From Diphasiastrum complanatum (lineage: Eukaryota; Streptophyta; Lycopodiopsida; Lycopodiales; Lycopodiaceae): a DNA stretch of 64,000 nucleotides. Below, one piece after another: positions 1-10,774 of this stretch. The notes beneath the pieces were generated by a model. It was not told the origin of the DNA. It saw only the letters and a program-made list of their open reading frames with translations, and did no database searches. The stretch's first letter is position 1. The number at the start of each line of letters is the position of its first letter. The translations under genes were made by a program, and so were the position numbers. The stretch spans positions 31,595,870 through 31,659,869 of the forward strand of contig CM055109.1 in the NCBI GenBank assembly GCA_029204225.1. Direction: 5' to 3'.

Positions 1-788
1 CTAGGACCAAGGATGATAAGTGTAGTTAAAATAGAAAAGAATCATATAACTTTTTCAATCCTAAGAAATTTGTTTCACTAGAAGTGAGATGAGCAGTTGC
101 TACAGTCAATGATTGTTATTTTCAAAATCAATCAAGTGCTTGAAACAACTTATTAACCAAGAGAAGAACTAGCCTTATTTATTTGTGACAAGACCTCATA
201 AGAGGATACAATTTTGGAACTCCAAATGTTGATAGTCTCAAGGACCTGGCTTGGGAGACTAAATATTAGCTTCTAAGTTATTAAGCGCAAGGATGGGCAA
301 GAAATAGACCAACTTTTTAACATATGACAAGGCTTAAAAGTATATTTATCATTGCTGCTTAAGATTTCAAAGGTAGCGGAGCATGTAACATCCCCAACTG
401 AAATTTTTTCTTTGCTAAATATAACCTCTCAAGTTAGAGTAAATTTCTACACATCCTGGTGTTGTGAGGTGACCTAGTGGCACTAACAAATTAATCTCCC
501 TAATCTTTAGCTATAATGCCCGATACCACCATAATCATCATACTCTTATGGTTCCAAACCTGGTACGTGGACGATCTTAGGACTCAATCCATCCAAGTAG
601 TATACACTAATCAATTAATAAATCTGGATGATGCCTATAGTGGCCCTACGCTCTTCAACTTTTAGAGCCTCAACTCATAAGCTATATCCACGGTATATTT
701 AGCTAGTATCTCACATTCGATGTCTAGCTACTAGATTTCTACTTGTAGCTCTCTTGACTATGATTTTTGTGGCCATGCATATACTTAG
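1..788. other. Non-coding stretch, unassigned
   Basis: No reading frame with a recognisable domain is present on either strand. The string TGTAACATCCCC at about 384 resembles the start of many plant Gypsy LTRs, but I find no matching LTR end, primer-binding site or internal domain, so it remains only a hint. The right edge abuts the LTR of Copia copy A. Confidence 0.4.
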
Positions 789-1063
789 ACTTAGAATTTG
801 CTTTGCACAGGAACACAGATCATGCTACACAGTAACACAGACAGAAAATCACTCTCCTCAGCAAGCTCACATAGCAACTGTATTTCTCAAAATGAAATTA
901 CACTGTACATATAGTTGTTCACTCAGGCAACCCATGCATGACCCAGGTTGCCGTTGGCGGGACGCGTGTCCCATCGACTTGCCTCGTGACTAGGCCAACT
1001 GATCCTTATCCATTGACAGGACCCACTTACAATCACACAATGATTCTAACTTTAATTCTAACT
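789..1063 (-). repeat. 3' LTR of Copia copy A (275 bp)
   Basis: This matches the LTRs at 40789-41063, 46547-46778 and 34762-35021. Read on the minus strand it follows a purine-rich tract, begins AGTTAGAATT and ends AAATTCTAAGT, so the ends form a short imperfect inverted repeat but are not the usual TG..CA. Confidence 0.85.
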
Positions 1064-1116
1064 CTCTCCCTTAAAGTAGAGTCACTTTTTATACAGTCAT
1101 ATACATAGCTTTAAAG

Positions 1117-1886
1117 TCAACAAACTTTAAATACAGAAAGTTTTGATCTAAACTTATCAAACTTTTCTCCAATAAGTGGCTTAGTGAAAATATCAGCTAG
1201 TTGTTCGTATGTGCTACAATGAACAACATGAATTTCACGACTTAGCAGCCTTTCACGTATGAAGTGATATTGAATCTCAATGTGCTTAGTTCTCGCATGG
1301 AACACTGGATTCTTTGCTAGCTGAATGTCACTCTGACTGTCGCTATGTAAAGTTGTGGGATTTTTCTGCTTCATGCCAATCTCTTCCAAGATTTGTCTCA
1401 ACCATATAGCTTCTTGTGCAGCACTACACATTGCCTTATACTCAGCTTCTGTGGTGGAAAGAGCAATTGTACTTTGTTTCTTACTAGACCAGGAAAAGCA
1501 ATCACCACAAAACTGGAATATATATCCGGTGGTGGATCTACAGTCCGCATCCACATAGCCACACAACTCAGGTAAACCATCATGCTTCCTGTAAATCAAG
1601 CCATACTCTGATGTGCCTTTCACATAACGCAAAATGCGTTTAGCTGCTTTCCAATGTGTTTCCGTAGGTGCTGTCATAAATTGACTTACAATGCCAACAG
1701 CATAGCATATATCTGGTCTAGTTGTGGTAAGGTAAATCAAGCTCCCTACTAACTGTCTATATAGCATAGCATCAAATGACTGTGATTCATCAAGCTTAGA
1801 AAGCTTTTTACCTGGTTCAATAGGAGTGTTTACTGGTTTGCAATCCTGCAACCTAAACCTGTGTAGTAACTCTTTGACATATTTCA
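1117..1886 (-). pseudogene. Copia reverse transcriptase C-end and RNase H fragment
   Basis: The translation carries the end of a Copia RT (VNTPIEPGKKLSKLDE, LVGSLIYLTTTRPDICYAV) and the RNase H signature (IALSTTEAEYKAM, AIWLRQILEE, ADIFTKPL). These are typical of plant Copia polyproteins, where RNase H removes the RNA strand of the replication hybrid. Compared with copy B, an in-frame 21-bp deletion has removed seven residues next to the RNase H aspartate (DADC where B has DADWGGDYDD). At its upstream end the frame runs directly into hinge sequence across a deletion junction near 1886, so the preceding RT core with the YVDD catalytic motif is absent. Confidence 0.9.
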
Positions 1887-2733
1887 TCACTCGGAAGGTT
1901 AATGAATGGATCATCATCAGGTGGTATCCTCACTATGCCATTTTTCCTACTGAATGTGTCTATCTTCTCAACATCTTCGTCTTCATACATCTTGGATTCA
2001 TCAAAGATAACATCTCGGCTTATATGGATTTTGTTTTCGACTGGATCAAAACATCTATAGCCCTTCACGTGATCATCATATCCTAGGAATATGCACTTGA
2101 CAGCTTTTACATCAAGTTTACGTCTTTCTTTCTTAGGAATATGTACAAAGGCCTTACATCCAAAGATTCGCAAGTGGTTCACCTTTGGCTTCTTCTTTGT
2201 GAATGCTTCCTCAGGTGTAATTTTTGGTATGGCAATGGTAGGACTTCTATTTTGAAGATAGACTGTCGTGCTACATGCTTCTGACCAAAAATCTTTTGGT
2301 AATTTCATCTCAGCTAGCATAGATCTGGCACTTTCCACAATCGTACGATTTTTGCGCTTAGCTACACCATTGAGAGCACGAGTATGAGCTTGCGTAAATT
2401 GTCTTTTAATTCCACTGATCACAAAGATCATTGAAGTCATTAGACTTATACTCACCTCCACTATCTGATCTTAGGACTTTGATCTTCTTACCTGTCTGAT
2501 TTTCGACCAAGTTTTTGAAGTTCTTGAAGTTATCAAAAGCATCTGATTTCTTCTTCAAGAAGTAGATCCACGTCTTACGTGACATATCATCAATAAAGGT
2601 CATGAAATAGAAGGCTTTTCCTAAGGACATGGTCCTCATGGGCCCGCATAAATCTGTGTGGATTAAATCCAGGATGTTCTTTGCTCTTGCAACACCCCCT
2701 TTATTGAACTTCTCTCGATGCTGCTTCCCACAT
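1887..2733 (-). pseudogene. Copia integrase and hinge fragment
   Basis: Two overlapping open stretches encode a Copia integrase core: LCGPM-type start, [28 protein letters not shown], then NRTIVESARSMLAEMKLPKDFW and the trailing IFLGYDDHVKGYRCFDP hinge. The DDE residues can be matched to [12 protein letters not shown] and the distal glutamate region. The frame shifts near 2410-2460, where two bases around the Cys-Gly-Ile codons seen in copy B are missing. The fragment is colinear with 42966-43800 of copy B and ends at 2733. Confidence 0.85.
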
Positions 2734-3445
2734 ACTCAACCTCCTCGACAATCGTTTGTTTCACAAAACCAGCACACGCACTACCAACCACGAAACAACC
2801 AAGTGCATATACAAGAGTTGCCCAGACAACCTAGACATGAACCTCAACCACAGCTAGCACTCTTAGGACCACCTCCAAGAGGACAACCAGATCTAGGACC
2901 ACCAAAACATAGAAATCCTCGAGAGTCTACACAAACACATCTTGTTGAAAACTCCTACGATCAGTCCTATCATCAAGATACAACACTTCCATCTGCTAGT
3001 TCCCAACATTATCAAACCGGCAACTCATGCTCGTACAAACGAGATGAGTATTCAACACCACGAGAAAATCCAGCACAGCTAGCCATCCAAGATGGTTATG
3101 CTATTGCCACAGGCCCAATGAGCAACTGCTGCTTTATTTGTGGTGAAACGGGACATTTCATGGCTGACTGTAAAGTTAAAAACCAATACCATGCGGAATG
3201 TCCCGACTGTGTTCGTAAACACAGTCACAAGGATTGTCCTAAACAACCTAATAGGATTCTTCCAACACGTCATATCTCATCCGAACCTATTAGAGTTCTC
3301 ACTAGAGCACAATGCCAACAACAAGAACAATAGCAAAATAATGTCAAATCAGCTGACTCCCAAGGAAGCCACTTGACGACTTCCACATTACCAAAAGATT
3401 ACCTAGACCCAAAGGTGGAACAACAGCAATACAACGAGTTTTGAG
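2734..3445 (+). pseudogene. Gypsy gag C-terminal fragment with two zinc knuckles
   Basis: The plus-strand frame is proline- and glutamine-rich (PRQPRHEPQPQLALLGPPPRG) and then carries a CCHC zinc knuckle, CFICGETGHFMADC, followed by a second knuckle-like cluster CPDCVRKHSHKDC. Zinc knuckles are the RNA-binding part of Gag. The frame closes near 3333, and weak gag-like sequence continues to about 3445. The matching protease sits beyond an LTR-plus-leader insertion, at 4707-5343 on the same strand, so both probably belong to one Gypsy element. The N-terminal capsid part is absent and is replaced by the end of Copia copy A. Confidence 0.75.
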
Positions 3446-3519
3446 ATGAGTTTTTGCGCTTAGTTGTTTCTGCGGACTGTACTTCCACAGAGAGAATCAA
3501 GAAAAGGCCTTTCAGCTCT

Positions 3520-4260
3520 TCCTCCACTGCTTTCAGATCTGCTGTCCGGAAAAATTAGAGATCATGGTACCAAGAAAAAGAAACAAACTTCTGATTGTCT
3601 TGACCCCTTCCCTCGCTGTCTGAGGTGTATACTTTTTGCTCCAAAATTTCCGTTTTAGGACCCAAAAGCAGCTGCAAACTTGTGGTTTCTGCCAAAGACC
3701 TTCCTCGCTGCCAGGGTAGTGGTCAATCTGTCTTCAAAATCAGATTTGAAGAGTTGAAAATGGTGGAAAAAATCTGATTTTGGTCTTTGAGGACCCTCGC
3801 TGTCTGTCTTCCAGAACTGTGGCTCCAAAAAATTGGGATTTGGGGCCTAACTTCCCTGGAAAATTCTGATTTGAAGTGTGCTCCTCCCTCGCTGCCTGAC
3901 CAGGAGTGTTGCTACTCGTTTTTGCTTACTTTGAGACCCAAAATCCCTCTCAAAATCTGATTTTCTAGCAACACCTTCAACGCTGGACCTGCACCCAAGA
4001 TTCTGTCTCAGATCCGCTCCAAATTCCGGAAAATTTCACTCCAAATTCAAAGTTTCCACCCAATTTGGCAGCGCTGGACCTGCTCCACGTTTTCTATTTA
4101 GAATTTGCTCAAAAATCCACAATTGATACATAAAAATCAAGGGTAAATTCCTGATTTTTCAGCGCTGAGCCTGTACAAGGGATCGTGCCTCAAACAACTG
4201 TAAATTCCTAGCAAATTTCAAGGATTTGAAAGCTGTTCCTACAGCGATTTTCCTCTTCAA
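3520..4260. repeat. About 92-bp degenerate tandem array in a retroelement leader
   Basis: A recurrent CCTCGCTG / CAGCGCTG core ends at 3618, 3710, 3802, 3894, 3985, 4076 and 4167, giving spacings of 92, 92, 92, 91, 91 and 91 bp. A weaker eighth unit lies on each side. Between the cores, lines such as CTCCAAAA and AAATCTGATTTT recur. Units are diverged in sequence but the spacing is held. The array sits immediately after the primer-binding site, in the untranslated leader. Confidence 0.8.
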
Positions 4261-4342
4261 TTCTTTCCCGAGAATCTGAAAAATCTTTCCTATCTTTTGA
4301 TAGCTTTCTCTACTCCTATCCTGAACTCCCTAGGATGGAGAT

Positions 4343-4355
4343 GGCTCTGATACCA
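4343..4355 (-). other. Primer-binding site, initiator-Met tRNA type
   Basis: On the minus strand this reads TGGTATCAGAGCC, the standard plant LTR-retrotransposon primer-binding site complementary to the 3' end of initiator tRNA-Met. One base separates it from the LTR end at 4357. Confidence 0.9.
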
Positions 4356-4356
4356 G

Positions 4357-4694
4357 TGTAATAGATCCTAACACCACAGTAGGGCAAACACTAACTGATC
4401 CACCCAACCTTGCCTACTCCTTGATATAGAGTAAGCCCCTCCTAGCCTAGTGTGAGGACTGGTAGCATGCTACTGCCAAGTGTCGGCCACGTGGCACTGA
4501 CGTGGCCGACTGCACGTCGGGACCCAACTGGGGGCCCTAGGCTGTGTTAGGCCCGCCATGGCTATGGAACGTGTTGGGGCACACTACTCACACTGTCTTG
4601 CCCTGTTGGTCATGTACGCTGGACACAACCCTGACTGTGGTATCTGACCTATCTATGTTCTCTAGGGTTCGGCACTGGTTACGAGCTCGTAACA
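4357..4694 (-). repeat. 5' LTR of a truncated retroelement (338 bp)
   Basis: On the minus strand the sequence begins TGTTACGAGC and ends GGATCTATTACA next to the primer-binding site, so it has TG..CA ends with a short inverted TGTT/TACA-like terminus. It is GC-richer than its surroundings, with a cluster of CACGTGGC, GACGTGG and GCACGTC (ACGT-core) motifs at about 4487-4520, probably part of U3. No second copy of this LTR is seen in the window. Confidence 0.75.
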
Positions 4695-4706
4695 GGAAGA
4701 ACATAC

Positions 4707-5343
4707 AAAAAGTCTGTTCTCAGCTCATATCCCCGAAAAGGAGCAATCCCTATAGGGACTTGAAATATTTTCTGACCTCCTACAAGCTCAACTCACCATG
4801 TCGTTTCATACCACAATAAAATCCTTCACTAGGCTTCAACATTATATCCATCGAAATTTTCAGCTGCCTATTATTCCTGATGAACAGCGGAAAACAGAAG
4901 AAATTCCCAAAATTCTGCAGATTCCTATGAATCTATTGAATATAGGTGTTGCTAAGGGGACTAGCATCACTCTACCTTTGTCCTATAAAGACTATCCTGC
5001 AGTATATGCTATCCTAGATAGTGGATCAGGCATTAAGATAATGGCTTTGTCATTGGCAAAGTCATGGGGCGTCCATACCCTCGATCAACCACGATATAAA
5101 CTTCGCATGGCTGATCAACGAGTTACTGACCCTGCTGGTCATTTATCAAATATAAAAGTTCGCATAGTAGGTGTCAAATTTGTGCTAGATTGTGTCATCT
5201 TAGATTTACTAGAAGATAACAATACATATAAACTCCTTCTTGGTACACCCTGGCTCCAGATGGTAGGTGTTGTCCAAGATTGGAAACATAGCAAAATTAC
5301 CTTTGGTATTGAGTCTATAAAGAAGGCTCAATCGAGTCTATAA
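4707..5343 (+). pseudogene. Gypsy aspartic protease domain
   Basis: The frame from 4798 to 5343 encodes a retroviral-type aspartic protease: TLPLSYKDYPAVYAILDSGSG holds the DSG catalytic triplet, and KLLLGTPWL is the LLLGxPWL strand that closes the domain. This enzyme cleaves the Gag-Pol polyprotein. Upstream of 4798 the same frame continues back through one stop to about 4707 (PEKEQSL, then FSDLLQAQLT), so the ATG at 4798 is probably internal. The frame ends with a stop at 5341-5343, about 40 bp before an LTR start, so the RT that should follow is missing. Confidence 0.8.
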
Positions 5344-5772
5344 AGACTAGGAGAAGAAACCAAAGGATTGATCACCCTTTGTGTCACACTCCACTATGAT
5401 TGGGGATGGGCAACCCCTAGAAAAAAAAAAAAAAAAGGCCTAGGAATTGATGGAAATTATGCAAGGTAAGATGGACATATACAAAGTCTTTTCAGAAAAA
5501 TGCAACTTGAAAGTGGCTAACATAAAATGTTAGGCTACCTACCTTCTATCCTTATCAATATGTAATTTACCTACTTTTCCACATGGCTTGAAAACCAAAG
5601 GACACCTAGGAAAATGCGCCCTCCTACTCCTCCCCTTTTGCTCTAACTAAGTGATAAACACTCTCTCATACCTATACATCTCACCCTCTCACTTTACTTA
5701 TCCTAGATTCTCCCTTACACCTCTCACACTCATATTGGAGACCTCAGCCACTTCCTAAAGGCTTCACATTCT

Positions 5773-5781
5773 CTATAAAAG
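5773..5781 (+). promoter_or_regulatory. TATA box of the Gypsy LTR
   Basis: CTATAAAAG lies in the proposed LTR about 1 kb before the primer-binding site. It would set the U3/R boundary near 5805 and leave a long R-U5 containing the microsatellite and minisatellite. Confidence 0.55.
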
Positions 5782-5951
5782 TACAAACTCACCCCTCTCC
5801 CACATTATTCATCTTCCATTCATTTTTGCTTTGCCTCTTGCTTGTGCTTTTGTGTGTGTAGGTGCTTGGAAGCTATGGCTTGAAAAGGATCCGTCTAGCT
5901 TGGATTGGAACCTCTTTTGGAACCCCTTTCACACACACTCACTTTCTCCTA

Positions 5952-6055
<104 letters not shown>

Positions 6056-6077
6056 AAAACTTTCATCCATAAGACTG

Positions 6078-6282
6078 ATGGCCATGCATGTCACACCATC
6101 CATGACTTGATGGCCATGCATGTCACACCATCCATGACTTGACGACTTTGCATGTCACACCATCTATGACTTGATGCCATGCATGTCACAACATCCATGA
6201 CTTGATGGCTTTGCATGTCACACCATCCATGACTTGATGACTTTGCATGTCACATCATCCATAACTTTATGGTCATGCATGT
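6078..6282. repeat. 32-bp minisatellite, about 6 copies
   Basis: Units of the form ATGGCCATGCATGTCACACC followed by ATCCATGACTTG recur with a 31-32-bp period and few changes, then decay into scattered GCATGTC motifs to about 6380. The array lies in the R-U5 part of the Gypsy LTR. Confidence 0.9.
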
Positions 6283-6586
6283 CGGATTTCGGAGTTTGAT
6301 TTGGGAACTTGCATGTATGAAATTGAAGCTTGCATGTTGGAATTGAAGCTTGCATGTCAGATTGGATTCATGCATGTCATGCCTACTGATGTCAAATGCC
6401 TATCCATGCTCTTTTCTTGATCAGTAAGTCCTTGCATGTCATAAGGAACCATTTTATTGGTATAAGATTCTTTAAGATCCAAAATCTGTAACTTCTGTTC
6501 GATGTAAAGATCTAAGAAATCATATTCCCAAAACCACTGTATATGTCATTGGCCTTGGGCCATGAAAAATCCTTCAGGGGTGGGGA

Positions 6587-6608
6587 GGGGGGGGGGGGGG
6601 GGGGGGGG
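6587..6608. repeat. Poly-G run of 22
   Basis: An uninterrupted run of 22 G preceded by GGGG-T-GGGG-A, able to form G-quadruplexes on the plus strand; it lies in the Gypsy LTR. Confidence 0.9.
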
Positions 6609-6777
6609 TCCCCTTCTTGACCTCTCAGCAAGTCTCTTGAATGAATGATTTTGTGGTTGAATGTTAAAGTTCTTTTTCTATACAACAATGTTATGTTGAT
6701 TTGTTCTTTTTTTCAAGTCACACTTTCTAAAGTCAGGACTTTAGAATTAGTAGATCCTCACCTCAGATTCACAGTTT

Positions 6778-6790
6778 TGGTATCAGAGCC
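6778..6790 (+). other. Primer-binding site of the Gypsy element
   Basis: TGGTATCAGAGCC, the initiator tRNA-Met type site, four bases after the LTR end CA at 6772-6773. It fixes the plus orientation of the element. Confidence 0.92.
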
Positions 6791-7150
6791 AAGGTCTATT
6801 ATTATTGTTATTTTTTTTTGTGAAGTTGATGTGAGGGCCTTGTGTATTCATCCTTGAATCAAATGCCAATACACAAGACTTTGTATGTTTACTTTTGAAT
6901 AGATTTTCCTTCCGCTCGAATTTCTTTTTTCTTACAAGATCTCTTTAATATTAGAGCTAATAGACTCCATTTGGGGGATCCTCGAGAATTGGATCTCCAA
7001 CTTGCTTTCTATTTTATAGACAATACTTTGTTAATGCGAGCTTCTATTTTTCTTTTTGGAGAATGGCATTTCTCTGAATCTTCAGTCTATTCATACTTTT
7101 TGCCTTGAGTTTGAGTATTTCAGGTGAATTCCAAAAGACTCCAATCAAAG
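6791..7150 (+). other. Gypsy leader, non-coding
   Basis: T-rich sequence between the primer-binding site and the gag start codon at 7151, with no domain. This is the expected position of the untranslated leader and packaging region. Confidence 0.6.
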
Positions 7151-7990
7151 ATGGATAGCTCCTCACGAGGCTCTTCAAGCTCCTCTTCATCTATGTCGTC
7201 ATCTCCTCATGTTTCCTCCAAGTCAACTTCCTCTACTCGATCTAAGAAAAGGAGGTTTGCTAAGATTGATAATAAACTTTTTAAGTTCTCTAAGTTTGAT
7301 GGAGATAGTAGCAATGAAGAGAGTTTGCTTGCCTGGATTTGAAACCTTGATACTTTCTTTGAGAAAAGTAGATACTCAAATCATTCCAAGATTCGATTTG
7401 CAACGTTACATCTAGATAAGTATGCATCTCTATGGTGGGCAGCTATGAAATCTAATCACGAAGTTGCATCCACTTGGCATAACTTTAGAAAGCAAATTAA
7501 AGCCCACTTTTTGCCAAAAGAATATAAGAAAGATACTTTAGCTGCTTGGGACATCTTTAGGCAAAAACAAAATGAGAAGGTTGTTGAGTATGTAAAGAGA
7601 TTTTGGGAGTTGCTTTTGAAATTTCAGACTTTACATTCCATTTCCAAGAAAGAATAGAAAAGAAAGTCCTATCCAGGTTTGCATAGAAATATACAATATG
7701 GCTTAGATCTAGTACAAGCTGATACCTTGGAACAAGTCATATATTATGCTACCAGACTTGAGTTGCAGGAAAATCGTCGAAATGGAAGCGGGAACAAAAG
7801 GAAGGAACATCCCACTATTCAAACTCCAAAAGAAAAGACTCAACGCCTTTCCAAAGAACAAGTGCAGGCCTATCGCAAGGAAGAAGATGCTTCAAGTGTG
7901 GGAAAAGGGACACCTTTTCTTCAAATGTCCACTCAAAGATGCCAAAGCTTCAAGTGCAGACAAGGGGAAGCAGGTGGCCGTACAAAGCAT
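7151..7990 (+). pseudogene. Gypsy gag, with stops and a frameshift
   Basis: The start at 7151 follows the leader and opens with a serine-rich segment (SSRGSSSSSSS), then a Retrotrans_gag-type core: FSKFDGDSSNEESLLAWI, a stop, LDTFFEKSRY, LHLDKYASLWWAAM, FRKQIKAHFLPKEY, VVEYVKRFWELLLK. Stops fall near 7342 and 7657. A CCHC knuckle lies at 7885-7935, CFKCGK then, after a one-base frameshift, HLFFKCP. Gag forms the particle and binds element RNA; this copy cannot make it intact. Confidence 0.85.
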
Positions 7991-8370
7991 TGAAGACACA
8001 CAAAACCATGATCTCCTCAAGACATGGGGACAAGTCCGTAACAAACTCTGTCTAATTCTCTTTGATGCAGGCTCCTCTCACAATTTCATTTCTTGTAAGC
8101 TTGCAAAAGAGATAGGAGTTGGTTCCTTCTCTGAATCTATGCTTAAGGCTAAAGGTGCTTTTGCTAATGGTGATGCAAATATTTATCCTGTAATTGGAAA
8201 ACTTAAGCTTTAAATCTCCGACTACTATGAACCTATAGAATTCATGGTAGGTCCTTTACAGGGAGTAGATGTAATCTTAGGCATGCCTTGGTACAAAATG
8301 CACAACCCTCCGGTGGACTATAATAAGCATTTGATTTCATGGAAGCACAAGGGTAAAGATGTTAGTGTGC
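7960..8370 (+). pseudogene. Gypsy protease (RVP-like)
   Basis: The frame encodes NKLCLILFDAGSSHNFIS, in which DAG replaces the usual DSG/DTG catalytic triplet, followed by AKEIGVGSF, a stop near 8213, then FMVGPLQGVDVILGMPWY, the conserved ILGMPWL-like strand. DAGSSHNFI is a common form in plant Ty3/Gypsy proteases. The stop separates the two halves. Confidence 0.8.
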
Positions 8371-9860
8371 ATGTAGGACAGAGTGGCGAAACAATCCCTT
8401 TGGTAAGCCATATTCAGGTATCAAAGGTACTAAAGAAAGCAGTATTTTCTTATTTGTTGTTTGTTCAAAGCATGGATGATGGTGTTGATGGAAATACGCA
8501 TTCTTTGGATTGTAATAGAAAAGACTTTCTATTAAAGTATTCTTCTTGTTTTTCTGATGAACTACCAAAGCCCTTACCCCCTGAAAGACCTGAAAATCAT
8601 ACGATAGACATAATTCCTGGAAGTTCCATACCCAATAGACCTCCCTATAGGGTAAGCCATTCTCAACAAGAAGAAATTTCTAAACAAATTAATGATTTGT
8701 TAGAGAAAGGCCTTATAAAACCTAGTAACTCCCCCTATTGCTCTCCTGTACTTTTGGTACAAAAGAAAGATGGGAGTTTTAGGATGTGTGTGGACGATCG
8801 TGCTTTAAACAAGATTACAGTTAAGAACCGTTTTTCTATTCCAAGAATAGATGACATTATGGATAGGATAAATGGATCTTGTATCTTTAGTAGAATTGAT
8901 TTGACAAGTGGATATCACCAGATCAGAGTAGCACTCGAAGATGTTCATAAAACTGCTTTCAGGACTAACACTGGCCTTTGTGAATTTTGCGTGGTACCAT
9001 TTGGTCTTACTAATGCTCCCGCAACATTCAATAGAATGATGGAACGAATCTTTCGACCCCATAGACGTTTTGTAGGAACATTTTTTGATGATATCTTAGT
9101 CTTCAATGTAAATGAAGAAGAACATAAAAGACATCTAGATATCGTCTTTAGAACCCTACAAGAAAACTCACTTCTCATTAAAGGCAAGAAAAGCGAATTC
9201 TTTCTAGAAAAGATACACTTTCTAGGACACATGATTTCAAAGGAAGGAATCCAAATGGACCCTTCAAAGATTAAAGCCATTCAAGACTGGCCTAAACCAA
9301 GAAATATTCATGAAGTTCGGTCTTTCCTAGGCTTATGTTCCTATTATAGAAAGTTTATTCACCATTTTGCTCATATAGCCTCACTACTACATGAACTCAC
9401 TAAGAAGAGAGTAAAATTTCATTGGTATAAGAAAGAGCAAAATGCCTTTGATAATCTGAAGCATGCACTTACCACTAGACCTGTTCTTATCATTCCCGAC
9501 CTTCGTAAACCTTTCTTTGTGGAAGTGGATGCAAGTTTAGACTGTATTGGGGCAGTCTTAAACCAAGAAGGTCATGTTGTAGCCTTTGAAAGCAGACAAC
9601 TTCAAGGGGCAAAAGTACAGTATGACATTTATGAATAAGAACTTTTGGCCATTATTCATGCCCTTAAGTTATGGAAGCACTATCTACTAGGAAATGATTT
9701 CCTAGTTAAAACAGATCATCAAAGCCTTAGGTACTTTCTCACCCAGCAACTAATTCGAGAAAACACATTTAAAATGGGCTAACTACCTTAGCACTTTCCA
9801 TTTTCAGCTACTTCATCACCCAGGAAAGGACAATAAGGTCGCCGATGCATTATCAAGAAT
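8244..9860 (+). pseudogene. Gypsy reverse transcriptase and RNase H
   Basis: A long 464-codon frame (8244-9638) holds the complete RT: LLEKGLIKPSNSPYCSPVLLVQKKDG, RMCVDDRALNKITVKNR, FSRIDLTSGYHQIRV, VPFGLTNAPATFNRMM. The catalytic loop reads FFDDILVF, where most plant Gypsy RTs have (Y/F)(I/L)DD, so the two aspartates remain. It continues with SFLGLCSYYRKFI and the RNase H start VEVDASLDCIGAVLNQEGHVVAFESRQL. A stop at 9636-9638 interrupts the YDIYEKELLAI strand; the remainder (IIHALKLWKHYLLGNDFLVKTDHQSL) follows in the same frame to about 9740, then decays. This is the best-preserved coding part of the element. Confidence 0.92.
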
Positions 9861-9909
9861 CCCCAAGGTCAACCATATTTACCTAGCATATCATGAAGAA
9901 TTCCTTCCT

Positions 9910-10690
9910 ATGAAAAGTATGTATGCTAGTGATTCTGACTTCCAGTATATTTTTGAAATACTTGAAAGAAACCAAAGTCATAAAGACTATGTTTTGAAAG
10001 AAGGATATTTATTCAAAGAAGATAAGCTATGTATTCCTATAACATTTAGAACCAAGATCCTTCAAGAAACCCATAGTCCTCCCTATGCAGGACATAGAGG
10101 AATCCCTTCAACTCTGGAAGCTCTGGGAATATTCCTATAAATGTGGAAGACTAGCTTTTTTGTTTCTAGCCAAAGAGAATAGTCAAAATTGACACTTAGC
10201 TCATATATCTATAGTTGTTTTGAATTTATGGACCATCAAATGTGGTGAGCAACCATGATGGTTGATTCACAAGAGACTTTTAATTGGTGATGTATCAATA
10301 TTGGAGATTTATCATAACTTTAATTCTTTAGATCATTCGAAATTTGATGATCAAACAAAAAGGATTGATAAAACTATGGAGGCTATGCTTTGTGCCTATA
10401 TTTCTAGTAAGCAATTTGAATGAGAACAATACCTTTCATAAATTGAATCATGCAACCAAATGCTTCAATCCATTTATGTTTATGTTTATGTAGGGTTCAA
10501 CCAAGAGCAAATAAAGTTGTAAAAATTAAATTGATCAAATTTCAAAAGGTAGCCAACTATTTGCATGATAGAGTTAACACACGAGAAATGTCCAAAGTGC
10601 TCAAAATAGAGCTAGACATTACAAGGAGACGAAGAGATCATCAAAAGAGTTTAAAAAAGGGGATGTATCGTAGAATTTGTAAGGACTAGA
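9910..10690 (+). pseudogene. Gypsy integrase, decayed and internally deleted
   Basis: The first part (9910-10140) encodes the zinc-binding domain with YVLKEGYLFKEDKLCIP and ILQETHSPPYAGHRGI (the H-H half of HHCC). Sequence then jumps to LAHISIVVLNL at about 10200, losing the first catalytic aspartate region, and continues with DQTKRIDKTMEAMLCAY near 10350 and the C-terminal domain KLIKFQKVANYLHDRV. Several stops are present. The same LAHISIVV motif occurs in the opposite orientation at 13690-13720. Confidence 0.75.
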
Positions 10691-10774
10691 AAGTATTGAT
10701 ATTTAAAAAGCATGACAAGCTATCTAGTAGGTATTGTGGACCTTTAGAGAGTGTGAAGTGAGTTAGTCTCTTAT

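Larger units (their letters stand above)
789..2733 (-). mobile_element. Truncated Copia LTR retrotransposon, copy A
   Basis: The 3' part of a Copia element on the minus strand: a 3' LTR (789-1063), the RNase H and end of reverse transcriptase (1117-1886), then hinge and integrase (1887-2733). It belongs to the same family as the near-complete copy at 40789-46778, and the two align closely over long stretches. Relative to that copy it lacks 1073 bp spanning most of the reverse transcriptase. It is cut off at about 2733, where homology stops inside the GAG-pre-integrase region and a plus-strand Gypsy gag begins. The 5' LTR, gag and protease are therefore missing, and the copy is dead. Confidence 0.9.
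3446..4694 (-). mobile_element. LTR plus leader of an LTR retrotransposon, truncated
   Basis: A minus-strand fragment made of one complete LTR (4357-4694), a primer-binding site (4343-4355) and a leader region occupied by a tandem array (3520-4260). No gag follows; the sequence stops at about 3445 where a plus-strand Gypsy gag lies. It appears to split the Gypsy gag (2734-3445) from its protease (4707-5343). The left boundary is inferred from the end of recognisable gag-like sequence and is approximate. Confidence 0.65.

Noticed and set aside
6778-6790. Possible tRNA gene at TGGTATCAGAGCC
   Set aside because: It is complementary to a tRNA 3' end but lacks the rest of a cloverleaf, and sits beside an LTR end; it is a primer-binding site. 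The same holds at 4343, 54673 and 58912.
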